A DNA stretch of 49,169 bases from Candidatus Kapaibacterium sp. (GCA_030833725.1 JAURGP010000010.1:1-49169), one strand, 5' to 3'; counted from the first letter of the stretch, positions 16,403 to 25,976 are shown. Numbers and translations are program-made. The notes: generated by a model not told the origin, from the letters alone.

Positions 16403-18336
16403 GTGATAGACGACTCCTGTCCGGGTTGATTCAAACGCATGAACAACGCGTCCACGTCAGCAATCGACATCAGGCCCAGATCACCTTTGCCATGCTGTCG
16501 GACGGCAGCGGCATTCTGATCGATTTCCTTGCTCCCAATCACCAGGGCGTAGGGGACCTTCTTCTGCTCACTCTCGGCAATCTTACGATTGATCTTCTCG
16601 TTGCGAAGATCCACATGCACGCGCAGCCCCTTTGCCTCGAACTCTGCAGCAATGTCCTGTGCAAAGGACCGATGAGCATCTGCAATCGGCAGGATCGATA
16701 CCTGCACCGGTGCCAACCAGAACGGGAAGTTCCCGGCGTAGTGCTCAATCAGGATCGAGATGAAGCGCTCCATCGATCCAAACGGAGCACGGTGGATGAT
16801 CACTGGGCGGTGTTTCTGGTTGTCGGCGCCCATGTACTCCAGGTTGAACCGCTCGGGCATGACGTAGTCTACCTGCACAGTCCCTAGTTGCCATTTACGG
16901 CCAATTGCATCACGGACGATGAAGTCGATCTTTGGACCATAGAATGCTGCTTCGCCCTCACCGATAAAGTACTCCAATCCCATCTCGTCGGCAACTTCCT
17001 TGATCTCGCGTTGGGAGCGCTCCCAGAGAGCCAAATCGCCACCATATTTTTCGGAATTGTCGTCACGGAAACTCAATCGCGTGGAAACGTCCATGTTGAA
17101 GGTGCGGAACACCAGCTGCGTGAGCTCCACCACATTCTTGATCTCTTCCTTGAGCTGATCTTGCGTGCAGTAAATGTGGGCATCGTCCTGCGTGAATCCC
17201 CGCACACGACTCAGTCCGTTCAACTCACCCGACTGCTCATACCGATACACGGTGCCAAACTCCGCCAGTCGCACTGGCAGATCGCGGTAGGAATGGGGCT
17301 TGTTGGCATAGATCTGGTGGTGGTGCGGACAGTTCATCGGCTTGAGCAGGTACTGCTCGTCTTCCACCGTGATGGGATCGTACTGAGAGTCGGCGTAGTA
17401 TGGATAGTGGCCCGATGTCTTGTACAGTTCCAGATTACCGATGTGCGGAGTGATCACTTCCTGATAACCACGCTTCTTCTGTTCATCACGGAGGAAGGCT
17501 TCAAGGCGACGGCGCAAGGTGGTTCCATTCGGCAACCACACGGGCAAGCCCCCTCCCACCATTGGCGTGATGGTATAGATTTCCAGCTCCTTGCCCAGCT
17601 TGCGGTGATCCCGCTTTTCGGCCTCCTCACGCTGATGCAGAAACTCTTCCAGCATTTGCTTCTTGGGGAAGGTTACGCCGTAGATGCGCGTGAGCTGCTT
17701 GCGCGATACATCACCACGCCAGTAGGCGCCAGCCACACTAAGAAGTTTCGGAAACTTCAAGTGTCCCGTATGTGGCACGTGCGTTCCGCGGCATAGGTCG
17801 GTGAAGTCTCCTTGTCGGTAAAACGTTACCTCCTGGCCCTTCAGTCCATCGAGGAGCTCCAGCTTATACTCATCACCTTTTTCGGTAAAGTAGTTCACAG
17901 CGTCCTGCCAAGTGATCTCAATCCGCTCGTAGGCCGACTCACGCTTGGCCAACTCCTTCATCTTCTCTTCGATGGCCGGCAGGTCGTCCACACTGATACG
18001 AGTATCACCGGGAAGGTCGACGTCATAGTAGAAGCCGGTCTCGATGGGCGGACCTATACCAAACTTGATGCCGGGATAGAGCCCTTCCAGAGCCTCGGCC
18101 ATCAAGTGGGCCGACGAGTGCCAAAAGATCTCCTTGCCTTCATCATCGGAGAAGGTCACGATGCGCACGCGAGCGTCGGACTGTATGGGCCGCGACAGGT
18201 CGTATGGAGCGTCGTTCACCATGATACCCAGAGCGTTGCGCGCCAGGCCTTCGGAAATGTCGGTAGCGACCTGCATGCCCGTAACCCCAGCAGGGTACTG
18301 CCGCACGTCGCCATTGGGAAGCGTAATCGAAATCAT
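16399..18336 (-). CDS. thrS: Threonine--tRNA ligase
   Basis: Charges tRNA-Thr; class II synthetase of 645 residues. Domain order: TGS (1-60), the editing domain with HSSAHLMAEAL (HxxxH) and YYDVDLPGDTRIS, LCRGTHVPHTG, the catalytic core with zinc-binding Cys in MNCPHHHQIY, motif 2 (EFGTVYRYEQSGELNGLSRVRGFTQDDAH read in pieces) and motif 3 (HRAPFGSMERF), then the anticodon-binding domain. I choose the ATG at 18336 (MISITLPNGDVRQYP); a TTG two codons earlier is possible. A TAACTTTG box ends 3 nt before this ATG and includes the stop codon of the preceding gene. No T-box or leader hairpin is seen. Confidence 0.97.
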   Translation of the reverse strand: MISITLPNGDVRQYPAGVTGMQVATDISEGLARNALGIMVNDAPYDLSRPIQSDARVRIVTFSDDEGKEIFWHSSAHLMAEALEGLYPGIKFGIGPPIETGFYYDVDLPGDTRISVDDLPAIEEKMKELAKRESAYERIEITWQDAVNYFTEKGDEYKLELLDGLKGQEVTFYRQGDFTDLCRGTHVPHTGHLKFPKLLSVAGAYWRGDVSRKQLTRIYGVTFPKKQMLEEFLHQREEAEKRDHRKLGKELEIYTITPMVGGGLPVWLPNGTTLRRRLEAFLRDEQKKRGYQEVITPHIGNLELYKTSGHYPYYADSQYDPITVEDEQYLLKPMNCPHHHQIYANKPHSYRDLPVRLAEFGTVYRYEQSGELNGLSRVRGFTQDDAHIYCTQDQLKEEIKNVVELTQLVFRTFNMDVSTRLSFRDDNSEKYGGDLALWERSQREIKEVADEMGLEYFIGEGEAAFYGPKIDFIVRDAIGRKWQLGTVQVDYVMPERFNLEYMGADNQKHRPVIIHRAPFGSMERFISILIEHYAGNFPFWLAPVQVSILPIADAHRSFAQDIAAEFEAKGLRVHVDLRNEKINRKIAESEQKKVPYALVIGSKEIDQNAAAVRQHGKGDLGLMSIADVDALFMRLNQPGQESSIT

Positions 18337-18339
18337 GTG

Positions 18340-18347
18340 CAAAGTTA
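18340..18347 (-). promoter_or_regulatory. Candidate -7 box (TAACTTTG) directly before thrS
   Basis: Matches TAnnTTTG on the minus strand and ends 3 nt before the thrS ATG. Its first three bases are the TAA stop of the upstream methyltransferase gene. It would give a leaderless thrS transcript inside the operon. Confidence 0.45.
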
Positions 18348-19529
18348 CGGAAGCCCTGGCGCTTCAGCCTCGGCTCTTCTCGTCCCCGAATACAACTCGT
18401 ATTCGAAGAGACGGCATTCAACATCGGCCGACCAGAACGGCGTCTTCTTCGAGGAAGCCAATCCAACCTTCTTTGCCAGCTGCAGATTACCAGTGAAGAT
18501 GTATCCGGTATAGCCCGTGCAGGCCTGCTTGAACCAGTCTCCAATGGCTGCATAGGTTTCTACCAACTCCGACTCGACGCCCAGACGCATACCGTACTCG
18601 GGGTTGAGGATCACGATGTCGTGGCCGCTCGGCTGCTTAGGAAGTCGTGGTAGGGGGCTTTCGCGAAAGTCGCACACCGTGAAGCGCACATCGCGTCCCA
18701 CACCTGCCGCAATCGCATTCTGTTTGGCCTTATCCACTACCCAGCCATCGTTATCGCTGGCAACAATCTGCATACCCTCGGGCAACCGCTGGTGGGCCTG
18801 CTTGCGGGCCTGCATACGGGCCTCGTTCCATGCCTTGACATCCGTCGGGAGAAGGTGCAACAATCCGAAGTTGCTGCGTAGGGTACCTGGGGCAATGTTC
18901 CGCGCCATCAGTGCAGCCTCGATGGCAAGTGTACCGCTACCACACATGGGATTGATCACGTGGCCAGCCCCCTTCCATACCGTACTCATCAGGACCGCTG
19001 ATGCCAGCGACTCGCGAAGTGGGGCTTTACCAGGATGCTTTCGGTAGCCACGATCGGATAGCGGCGTACCAGATGTGTCCACGTACACCATGCAGGTGTC
19101 ATCATGCCAGTAGAGAAACACCACGCTGCGATCGGTTCGAGGGCCGGCATCCGGACGACTTCCGTGCACATCACGCAGGCGATCGACAACGGCATCCTTG
19201 CACTTGAGGTTCGCAAATGCGGTGTTGGTAATGCTGGGTGTGCGGATACTGCTGATCACGCTCAGGTAGCCATCTACGGGAATCCACTCTTCCCATGCAA
19301 CCGTGTGGACGGCATCGTACATCTCCTGCGCTGTACGTGCAGGAAACGACCCTACACGCCATAACACCCGATGCGCCGTGCGCAGCCAGAGGTTAAGGTG
19401 ATAGCATGCCTCATATGGAGCGTCGATCTCTACGCCGGCCGGAAGCACCGACGTGACGGTATAGCCAAGGGCGCGCACTTCTTCGGCGAGCAGGTGCGGA
19501 AGCTCCCGCGGACAGGTAACGAGAATCAT
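18345..19529 (-). CDS. THUMP-domain RNA methyltransferase (RlmL/YpsC-like, N2-guanine type)
   Basis: Predicted SAM-dependent methyltransferase acting on 23S rRNA, 394 residues. The start at 19529 (MILVTCPRELPHLLAEEVRALGY) matches family N-termini and lies just after the stop of the preceding gene; an ATG 27 bp earlier would overlap that gene. Domains: ferredoxin-like/THUMP (about 1-155), then the methyltransferase with NPMCGSGTLAIEAALMARNIAPG (SAM motif I), IVASDNDGWVVDKAKQNA and the motif IV sequence ILNPEYGMRLG. Most relatives have NPPYG at motif IV; the Glu in place of the second Pro is unusual and might alter activity. The stop TAA is part of the thrS promoter-like box. Confidence 0.85.
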   Translation of the reverse strand: MILVTCPRELPHLLAEEVRALGYTVTSVLPAGVEIDAPYEACYHLNLWLRTAHRVLWRVGSFPARTAQEMYDAVHTVAWEEWIPVDGYLSVISSIRTPSITNTAFANLKCKDAVVDRLRDVHGSRPDAGPRTDRSVVFLYWHDDTCMVYVDTSGTPLSDRGYRKHPGKAPLRESLASAVLMSTVWKGAGHVINPMCGSGTLAIEAALMARNIAPGTLRSNFGLLHLLPTDVKAWNEARMQARKQAHQRLPEGMQIVASDNDGWVVDKAKQNAIAAGVGRDVRFTVCDFRESPLPRLPKQPSGHDIVILNPEYGMRLGVESELVETYAAIGDWFKQACTGYTGYIFTGNLQLAKKVGLASSKKTPFWSADVECRLFEYELYSGTRRAEAEAPGLP

Positions 19530-19536
19530 GCGCTGA

Positions 19537-21045
19537 TCACTTACTGATAATGACAAACTCCACCCGACGATTCATCTGACGACCTTCGTCGGTGTCGTTT
19601 GTGGCGATGGGTTTGCTCTTGCCGTAGCCCTTAGCCAGCAGTCGCTCTTCGTTGATGCGGCGCATCTCTACGAGGTAGGTTCGCACAGCTTCAGCTCTCT
19701 GCCTTGAGAGGCGCTCGTTCAAGGCATCATTGCCACGGGCGTCGGTATGACCGGCAATCTCTACGCGCATTGTAGGCGTAGTGGTCATGGCTTGGGCAAG
19801 TCGGTCGAGTTCAGGATAGGACTCCGGACGCAACTGAAACTCGTTGCGGTCGAAGAAGATGTTGTTAAGCTGCACCACGGCACCCTGTTCAATCGGCACG
19901 AGGTAGAGATCCTGCGTACGTTCATTGAACTCTGTGACGTCCGTAAGGTCTAGGTTCTCGTTCACCGAGAGATAGCCTTCGGCCGTTGCTCGGAAGCCAT
20001 ACCGCTCTCCGGACGGCAGTGCAATCTTGTAGGCACCGGTGGTTGGCGTTGAGCGAGCGGTGCCTACTTCCTTGCCTTTTGGCAAGAGTTCGTAGGAGAT
20101 CGTTGCTTCAACTGGTTTACCGGTGACTTTGTTCAACACCCTGCCCGACACCATCGTCACCGGTCGTGGGCGGGCCACTTCCGGAAGCTTGATGCGGAAG
20201 ATGTCACCGGCACCGTACGTGTTGGTGTACGACACATAGTAGGCATAGGCGCCATCAGCAGGAATGGTGTAGTACAGGTCCCAACCGGACGTGTTGATCG
20301 TTGGACCAAGGTTTTCCGGCGTGCTCCAATTCGTCCACGTGGAATCGAGACGTCGGGTGACGAAGACGTCGAAGGCTCCAAAACCTCCATGGCCGTCCGA
20401 GGCAAAGTAGAGTGAGGTGTTATCAGAGGCAAGAAACGGCGTTACCTCACTTCCGCTGGAGTTTACCGCCGCTCCCATGTTGAGGGGCTCCGACCATGTG
20501 CCATCACTCTGCACAAACGACACGTACAAATCCTTGGCACCCTTGGAATCCTCTCGATCAACGGTCATCACCAGAGTCTTGCCATCGTTGCTCAGGGCAA
20601 ACTCTCCGTAGCGGTCGTTGTTGTAAAAGTTCTTGATGGTAAGGGGCTGTGGCGTGCTCCACCCGGATGCCGTGCGGTAGGCCATGGCTACACTTCGGGG
20701 CTTGGACCGACCATCGCTATACCCATCCCCCACCAGTGCGGTGTTCCCGTCCGGTGTGATTGAACACAGGTAGTTGTTGTCCCGGTTGTTCAGGGGAATT
20801 CCGATGTTCACCGCCTCGCCCCAGGTGCCATCAGCCTGCAACTCGCTCAACCAGATATCCTGACGCCCCCCACCGAAGTTTTCAGGCGCGTGGCTGCGGC
20901 AGAAGTACAAGGTTTTCCCATCTGGTGAAATCACCGGAAGGATGTCGTCATACTGACTGTTCACGGCAGGCCCGAGATTCTCGGGTTGGGCGTGCGCAGC
21001 TACGGAAGCTGCGCACAACAGGATAACCAGAGCGAGGTGCTTCAT
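19537..21045 (-). CDS. OmpA-family outer-membrane protein with PD40 propeller and carboxypeptidase-regulatory domain (PorE-like)
   Basis: 502 residues. Order: signal peptide MKHLALVILLCAASVAAHA; WD40-like PD40 repeats over about residues 25-285 (e.g. PVISPDGKTLYFCRS, SITPDGNTALVGDG, ALSNDGKTLVMTVD, PFLASDNTSLYFASDG); a carboxypeptidase-regulatory-like domain (SGRVLNKVTGKPVEATISYEL); and a C-terminal OmpA domain (NIFFDRNEFQLRPESYPELD, IAGHTDARGNDALNERLSRQRA, GYGKSKPIATNDTDEGRQMNRRVEF) that binds peptidoglycan. PorE of the type IX secretion system has the same order preceded by TPRs, which are absent here. With several T9SS cargo genes in the window, a role in anchoring that machine to the cell wall is plausible but not shown. 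Confidence 0.88.
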   Translation of the reverse strand: MKHLALVILLCAASVAAHAQPENLGPAVNSQYDDILPVISPDGKTLYFCRSHAPENFGGGRQDIWLSELQADGTWGEAVNIGIPLNNRDNNYLCSITPDGNTALVGDGYSDGRSKPRSVAMAYRTASGWSTPQPLTIKNFYNNDRYGEFALSNDGKTLVMTVDREDSKGAKDLYVSFVQSDGTWSEPLNMGAAVNSSGSEVTPFLASDNTSLYFASDGHGGFGAFDVFVTRRLDSTWTNWSTPENLGPTINTSGWDLYYTIPADGAYAYYVSYTNTYGAGDIFRIKLPEVARPRPVTMVSGRVLNKVTGKPVEATISYELLPKGKEVGTARSTPTTGAYKIALPSGERYGFRATAEGYLSVNENLDLTDVTEFNERTQDLYLVPIEQGAVVQLNNIFFDRNEFQLRPESYPELDRLAQAMTTTPTMRVEIAGHTDARGNDALNERLSRQRAEAVRTYLVEMRRINEERLLAKGYGKSKPIATNDTDEGRQMNRRVEFVIISK

Positions 21046-21051
21046 GCGGAA

Positions 21052-21663
21052 TTACTTCTTCGTGATCGTCATCTCGATCTTCTCCAGTGGATTGTCGCGA
21101 CCGTCACGAGGACTGTTCACGATGGCATCGGCAACTTCCATTCCACTGATCACTTCACCGAAGGCCGTGTACTGATTGTCCAGCCAAGGTGAGTCGGCCA
21201 CGCAGATGAAGAACTGACCGCCAAAGCTGTTGGGGTCGTTGGTGCGGGCGGCCGAAATCACGCCACGGGCATGCTTGCGATCGTTGAACTCCGCATCAAC
21301 CTTCTCGGGGTATCCGCCAGAGCCCCATACCTCACGAGGACGGTCCTTAGAGTTTGGATCGCCGCCCTGAATCATGAAGTTGGGGATGACACGGTGGAAG
21401 GCCGTCTTGTTGTAATAGCCTTCTGCCACACGAGCGTCAAAGAAGGCACAATGCTTGGGAGCGACCTCTGGCCAAAGCTTGATCACCATTTCTCCGAGCT
21501 CAGTATTGCCTTGCACCACCTTGATCACGTACATGTATTCTGATGTCATCGTTGCACTACCTGTTGTTTTCTTCTTGGTTGTTTGGGACGTCTGACCGTA
21601 CAGGGACCCTGCCTGTACCATCGTGAAGAGAACCGACCATGCCAGCATATACACTATGCGCAT
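21052..21663 (-). CDS. Secreted cyclophilin-type peptidyl-prolyl cis-trans isomerase
   Basis: 203 residues: signal peptide MRIVYMLAWSVLFTMVQAGSLYGQ, a short Thr/Lys linker, then a complete bacterial cyclophilin domain. Catalytic region: FHRVIPNFMIQGGDPNSKD (active-site Arg and the Phe/Met/Gln set), then FGGQFFICVADSPWLDNQYTAFGEVISGMEVADAI. It assists folding of exported proteins in the periplasm. It lies 33 nt after a gene that itself carries a cyclophilin domain fused to UppP, so the two probably arose by tandem duplication, and 6 nt before the PorE-like gene. No lipobox, hence probably soluble. Confidence 0.93.
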   Translation of the reverse strand: MRIVYMLAWSVLFTMVQAGSLYGQTSQTTKKKTTGSATMTSEYMYVIKVVQGNTELGEMVIKLWPEVAPKHCAFFDARVAEGYYNKTAFHRVIPNFMIQGGDPNSKDRPREVWGSGGYPEKVDAEFNDRKHARGVISAARTNDPNSFGGQFFICVADSPWLDNQYTAFGEVISGMEVADAIVNSPRDGRDNPLEKIEMTITKK

Positions 21664-21696
21664 CGCTCACAACTCCTGTTGACTATAAATGGAAGA

Positions 21697-23172
21697 CTAC
21701 TGCTTTCGTATCGAGTATACACGGATAGGACGCTTGGGCAGCCCATCGCCATCTCCCAGAACACCGGGTTCGACATCTACGCTGCCAATGGCATCCACCA
21801 CATCCAGTCCGTCGATCACGCGCCCAAAGATCGTGTATTGTAGCGGAAGTGTGGCTGCCGAATCCAAGCACACGAAGAACTGACTCGTGCCGGTACCTGG
21901 CGCCGGCTTGCGAGCCATGGCTACAACGCCATGCACATAACCCATCTTGGCCGATTTCGTTTCGGGATCGAGTTCTTCGGCAAGGGGCTCACCCGATGCA
22001 GTTTGCCCTCCTCGCCCCCACTCCCGGCGTGCCTTCCGCTCCCGCGTCTTGCGGTCTCCCATCTGAATCACGAAATGATGCGCTACACGGTGAATCAGGA
22101 TACCGTCGTAGTACTTCTTGGCAACAAGACCCAGAAAGTTCTCTACGGTGTTCGGTGCGTCCGTTCCATACAAACCGATCGAAAAGGATCCCATCGACGT
22201 CCGCACAACCACCTCGTCCGTAATGTCGGCAAGATGATCGTTGGTGATCTCAAGTGCTTCGTTGATGGCCGGCGGCTGGACCTGTTCCTTTTCGACGCTG
22301 TCGCCGCCAGACGGTGACGGCGTCTCTGACTGTGGAGAACACGACGTGAGGAGAATCACCGCACCCAAGGCTACGCGGTACAGCACGAACGACTTCAAGC
22401 TATGGTTGCGCAGGTATCGCAGCAGAAAGGCAATCGACCAGTAGCCACTCACGCCGGCTGCAACGGTAGCTGCTAGCAGCTCGGCCCCTCCACGATCCCA
22501 TTGAAGATGGTCGAGCTCGCCAATGAACTCCAACAGACCTGCACCGCCTATGGCCGGGATCGACATCAAAAACGAAAACCGTGCCGCATGCTCCCTGGTA
22601 AGCCCCCTGAACAGTCCAGCCATGATCGTTGTGCCACTGCGAGACGATCCCGGCACCAAGGCCAGCACTTGGGCACAGCCGATCAGGATGGCATCCACCA
22701 CCGTCATCTGCGAGGACGTCTTTGTGAACTTGGCTGTACTATCGGCCCACCAGAGAAGGGCACCTACACCAATCAGTCCCGTTGCAATCACGGACATTTC
22801 CTTGGTCACCGACCCTTCGATCACATCCTTCAATGCAAGGCCTACCACCACAATTGGGATTGTACCGACAAGTATGAACCATCCCATCCGGGCATCCGTA
22901 CCTTGCTTTGAAATAGGCTTTCGGCCCGAGCCAACATTCTCGCCTACAAATGCACGGAGAATCGAAGTGATATCCCTGCGGAAGAAAACAAGAACTGCCA
23001 GAAGTGTCCCGAGCTGGATGGTGGCCATAAAGGCAGTCCACCGTTCAGGATGTGCCGGATCGATCACGTCAAGCCAGGCGGCTGCAAGCGTCAGGTGGGC
23101 AGTACTGGAAATCGGGATGAACTCCGATAATCCCTGGATCACGCCAAGCACGATGGCAACAAGCATAGTCAT
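21697..23172 (-). CDS. uppP: Fusion: undecaprenyl-diphosphatase (UppP/BacA) joined to a cyclophilin domain
   Basis: 491 residues in one open frame. Residues 1 to about 275 are a complete UppP, which dephosphorylates undecaprenyl diphosphate for cell-wall lipid recycling: Q13-G-L-S-E17 with FIPISSTAHL, P174-GSSRSGTT, and the last helix FVLYRVALGAVILL. Residues 320-491 are a cyclophilin (ILIHRVAHHFVIQMGD, GTGTSQFFVCLD, YTIFGRVIDGLDVVDAI). Between them LLTSC (Cys 278) is a lipobox followed by a Ser/Pro/Glu-rich linker. Basic residues R252, R255, K260 before the helix put the cyclophilin outside the cytoplasm. An in-frame TTG at codon 259 (22398) would give MKSFVLYRVALGAVILLTSC, a good lipoprotein signal, so a separate internal product is possible. 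polA ends 3 nt upstream. Confidence 0.88.
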   Translation of the reverse strand: MTMLVAIVLGVIQGLSEFIPISSTAHLTLAAAWLDVIDPAHPERWTAFMATIQLGTLLAVLVFFRRDITSILRAFVGENVGSGRKPISKQGTDARMGWFILVGTIPIVVVGLALKDVIEGSVTKEMSVIATGLIGVGALLWWADSTAKFTKTSSQMTVVDAILIGCAQVLALVPGSSRSGTTIMAGLFRGLTREHAARFSFLMSIPAIGGAGLLEFIGELDHLQWDRGGAELLAATVAAGVSGYWSIAFLLRYLRNHSLKSFVLYRVALGAVILLTSCSPQSETPSPSGGDSVEKEQVQPPAINEALEITNDHLADITDEVVVRTSMGSFSIGLYGTDAPNTVENFLGLVAKKYYDGILIHRVAHHFVIQMGDRKTRERKARREWGRGGQTASGEPLAEELDPETKSAKMGYVHGVVAMARKPAPGTGTSQFFVCLDSAATLPLQYTIFGRVIDGLDVVDAIGSVDVEPGVLGDGDGLPKRPIRVYSIRKQ

Positions 23173-23175
23173 AGG

Positions 23176-25956
23176 TTAGTGTGCCTCATACCACGATTGT
23201 CCCCAACCCGTATCCACAACAATCGGCACACCTTCCAACGGCAGTGCACGCTCCATCTCTTCTCTCACGAGCGTGGTGACCTGCTCACGCTCATGTTGAG
23301 GAACTTCCAGCAGGAGCTCATCATGAACCTGCAGCATCAGCAGCGCCTGCACCTGCTCGCGACGCATGCGCCGATCCACGTTGATCATGGCGATCTTCAT
23401 CATGTCGGCTGCGGTACCCTGAATCGGCATGTTTACGGCTGCGCGCTCCGCGGCTGCTTGTAACTGTCGGTTCTGACTATTAATGAGTGGGAATAGTCGG
23501 CGTCGACCACGCAACGTAGTAGCATATCCGCGATCGCGGGTTGTGGCAATGGTGGTATCGATGTAGTTCTTGATCCCAGGATACTTCTCGAAGTACTGTG
23601 CAATAATCTGCTGTGCTTCGTGACGTGGCAAGCCCAACTGTTGCGCCAAGCCGAAAGCCCCCTGCCCATACATGATGCCGAAATTGACCGTTTTGGCAAT
23701 CCGGCGTTGGTCACTCGACACCTCATGCATTGGCACGTCAAACAGCGTTGCCGCAGTGGCAGCATGCACGTCGGCACCCTGAGCGAATGCCTCCAACAAA
23801 CTGGCGTCACCAGACATCGAGGCCATGATACGCAGCTCGATCTGGGAGTAGTCTGCCGAGAGAATGCACCATCCCTCACGCTGAGGCACGAAGGCCTTGC
23901 GGATCTGCTGACCGAGCTCGGTGCGAACGGGGATGTTCTGGAGATTCGGCTCTGTGCTGGACAGTCGCCCCGTTGCCGCTACAGTCTGGTTGAAGGTCGT
24001 GTGCACACGCCCAGTGTGCGGGTGGATCATGCGAGGAAGTGCTTCAACGTACGTCGATCGGATCTTCTCCACCTGGCGATAGTCCAGAACCATGCGGGCA
24101 ATGGGAAAGGTCTCGGCCAGCTCGTTCAGCACACTACTGTCGGTGGAGTATCCCGTCTTGGTTTTCTTCGCAGCTGGCAGCATCATCTTGTCGAACAGGA
24201 TGGTACCCAGCTGCTTCGGCGACGAAATCGTAAACTCCTCACCCGCTTCGTGCCAGATTTCTTGCTCGAGTCTTCGTGCCTCCGATCGCGTGAAGTCAGC
24301 GATGGTCCCCAAGGCTTCCGGGTCGACACAGATCCCGTTGTACTCCATGGTCACCAGCACCGATACTGCCGGAAACTCAATCTGCTGTGCCAACTCTACG
24401 AGAGCTGCACGCTCCAGCTCCGGCCGCAGAGCATGTGTCAGTTGAAGAGCAACGTCGGCGTCCTCGCCGGCGTACTCGGTGACCACACTCGGATCAACCT
24501 CGCGCATCGAGATCTGCTCACTACGCTTTTCACCAATGAGCGACGTGATGGAAATCGGTCGATACTGCAGCCAACGCTCAGCCAGTGCATCCAGGTTGTG
24601 CTTCTGGTCGGGATCGAGCAGGTAGCTGGCCAGCATCGTATCAAAAACAATAGGGCAGAGATCAACATCATACCGACGCAGGACCAGAGCATCGTACTTC
24701 AGGTTCTGGCCTACCTTGCCGATGGATGGATCCTCGAGCAGTGGCTTCAGCGCATGAATCACTTCGTGCACCGGTAGACCGTGGCGGTCGTCATTGCCAA
24801 ACAGGCTGGCCGCAGCATCACCCGTGGAATTGTCGTCGACGTCGATGTACCAAGCGCGTCCCGGACGATCGCTCAGGGCCACGCCTACAATCTCGCAGCG
24901 CATGGCATCCAAACCAGTGGTTTCGAGATCCACACTCAGCTCGGTACATCCCTTGATGTGTTCGAGGACGTCGTGCAACGCACCGGGCGTATCAACCAGG
25001 GTGTAGTCGTGATCCACATCGGAGAGTGTCCGCAGCTGGTTTCCATTCGTAGCGTCGATACCGATGTCCACACCCGAGTGCTGGGCGTAATCGGCGAATT
25101 TCCGGCGTAGGGAATGGAAGTCGAGTTCCTGACAGAGCTGATCCAGTGCCGTGTAGTCCATAACCTTGCGGGTCAGGGCTACTCGCTTTGCATCGATAGG
25201 TACATCTGTGTGGATCGTTACCAGCTGTTTGGAGAGGAAGGCCATCTCGCGGGAGGCCTCCAGCTTCGACTTGAGCGAGGCTTTCTCCACCTGGTCTAGA
25301 TGCTCATAGACCTTCTCGAGAGACCCAAACTGCTCAATCAGCGGAATGGCGGTTTTTTCTCCAACACCCTTTACCCCAGGTACATTATCGGAGGCATCTC
25401 CGATGAGAGCCAGAACGTCGATAACGTGCTCGGGACCAACGCCAAACTTCGCACGCACCTCCGAGGCCGTGTACACATCGTACTCTCCTACGTTCTTACC
25501 CGGACGAAGGATTGACACCTTATCGGTGACCAGCTGGAAGTAGTCTTTATCCGATGTGACACACAAAATCTTGTGGCCGTCGTGCGACTCTCGCCGTGCA
25601 ATCGTACCGATGATGTCGTCGGCCTCGAACCCTGGCAGCTCCACCTGCTCCAGCCCCATGGCGGTAATCAAACTCTTGATGCGTGCCAATTGGGGAACAA
25701 GGTCATCCGGAAAGGCGTCACGGTGAGCTTTGTACTCTGGATACAATTCGTGCCGAAAGGTTGGCTGAGCCGTATCGAACACCACGGCAATCGCATCGGG
25801 ATCATGCTTGTCCAGCAGGGACGTCAGAATGTTTGCAAAGGCAAACACGGCGAACGTTGGTTCACCCGTCGCCGACTTCATTCCCGTACGCTGCAGAGCG
25901 TGATAGGCGCGAAACACCAGCGAAAAACCATCAATCAGGATGAGAGGTCCAGGCAT
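23176..25956 (-). CDS. polA: DNA polymerase I
   Basis: Fills gaps and removes RNA primers. 926 residues with all three domains. The 5'-nuclease (about 1-290) has ILIDGFSLVFRAYHAL, GFEADDIIGT, TSDKDYFQLV and GDASDNVPGVKGVGEKTA. The 3'-5' exonuclease (about 340-530) appears active: VDLETTGLDAM (Exo I), GQNLKYDALVL (Exo II) and YAGEDADVALQL (Exo III). The polymerase has ADYSQIELRIMASMSGD (motif A), RRIAKTVNFGIMYGQG (motif B) and LQVHDELLLEV (motif C). It heads the long minus-strand run that continues into uppP after 3 nt. TAACTTGA lies 3 nt before its ATG, a weak version of the -7 box seen elsewhere. Confidence 0.97.
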   Translation of the reverse strand: MPGPLILIDGFSLVFRAYHALQRTGMKSATGEPTFAVFAFANILTSLLDKHDPDAIAVVFDTAQPTFRHELYPEYKAHRDAFPDDLVPQLARIKSLITAMGLEQVELPGFEADDIIGTIARRESHDGHKILCVTSDKDYFQLVTDKVSILRPGKNVGEYDVYTASEVRAKFGVGPEHVIDVLALIGDASDNVPGVKGVGEKTAIPLIEQFGSLEKVYEHLDQVEKASLKSKLEASREMAFLSKQLVTIHTDVPIDAKRVALTRKVMDYTALDQLCQELDFHSLRRKFADYAQHSGVDIGIDATNGNQLRTLSDVDHDYTLVDTPGALHDVLEHIKGCTELSVDLETTGLDAMRCEIVGVALSDRPGRAWYIDVDDNSTGDAAASLFGNDDRHGLPVHEVIHALKPLLEDPSIGKVGQNLKYDALVLRRYDVDLCPIVFDTMLASYLLDPDQKHNLDALAERWLQYRPISITSLIGEKRSEQISMREVDPSVVTEYAGEDADVALQLTHALRPELERAALVELAQQIEFPAVSVLVTMEYNGICVDPEALGTIADFTRSEARRLEQEIWHEAGEEFTISSPKQLGTILFDKMMLPAAKKTKTGYSTDSSVLNELAETFPIARMVLDYRQVEKIRSTYVEALPRMIHPHTGRVHTTFNQTVAATGRLSSTEPNLQNIPVRTELGQQIRKAFVPQREGWCILSADYSQIELRIMASMSGDASLLEAFAQGADVHAATAATLFDVPMHEVSSDQRRIAKTVNFGIMYGQGAFGLAQQLGLPRHEAQQIIAQYFEKYPGIKNYIDTTIATTRDRGYATTLRGRRRLFPLINSQNRQLQAAAERAAVNMPIQGTAADMMKIAMINVDRRMRREQVQALLMLQVHDELLLEVPQHEREQVTTLVREEMERALPLEGVPIVVDTGWGQSWYEAH

Positions 25957-25976
25957 GGCTCAAGTTAGGGAGGTCG

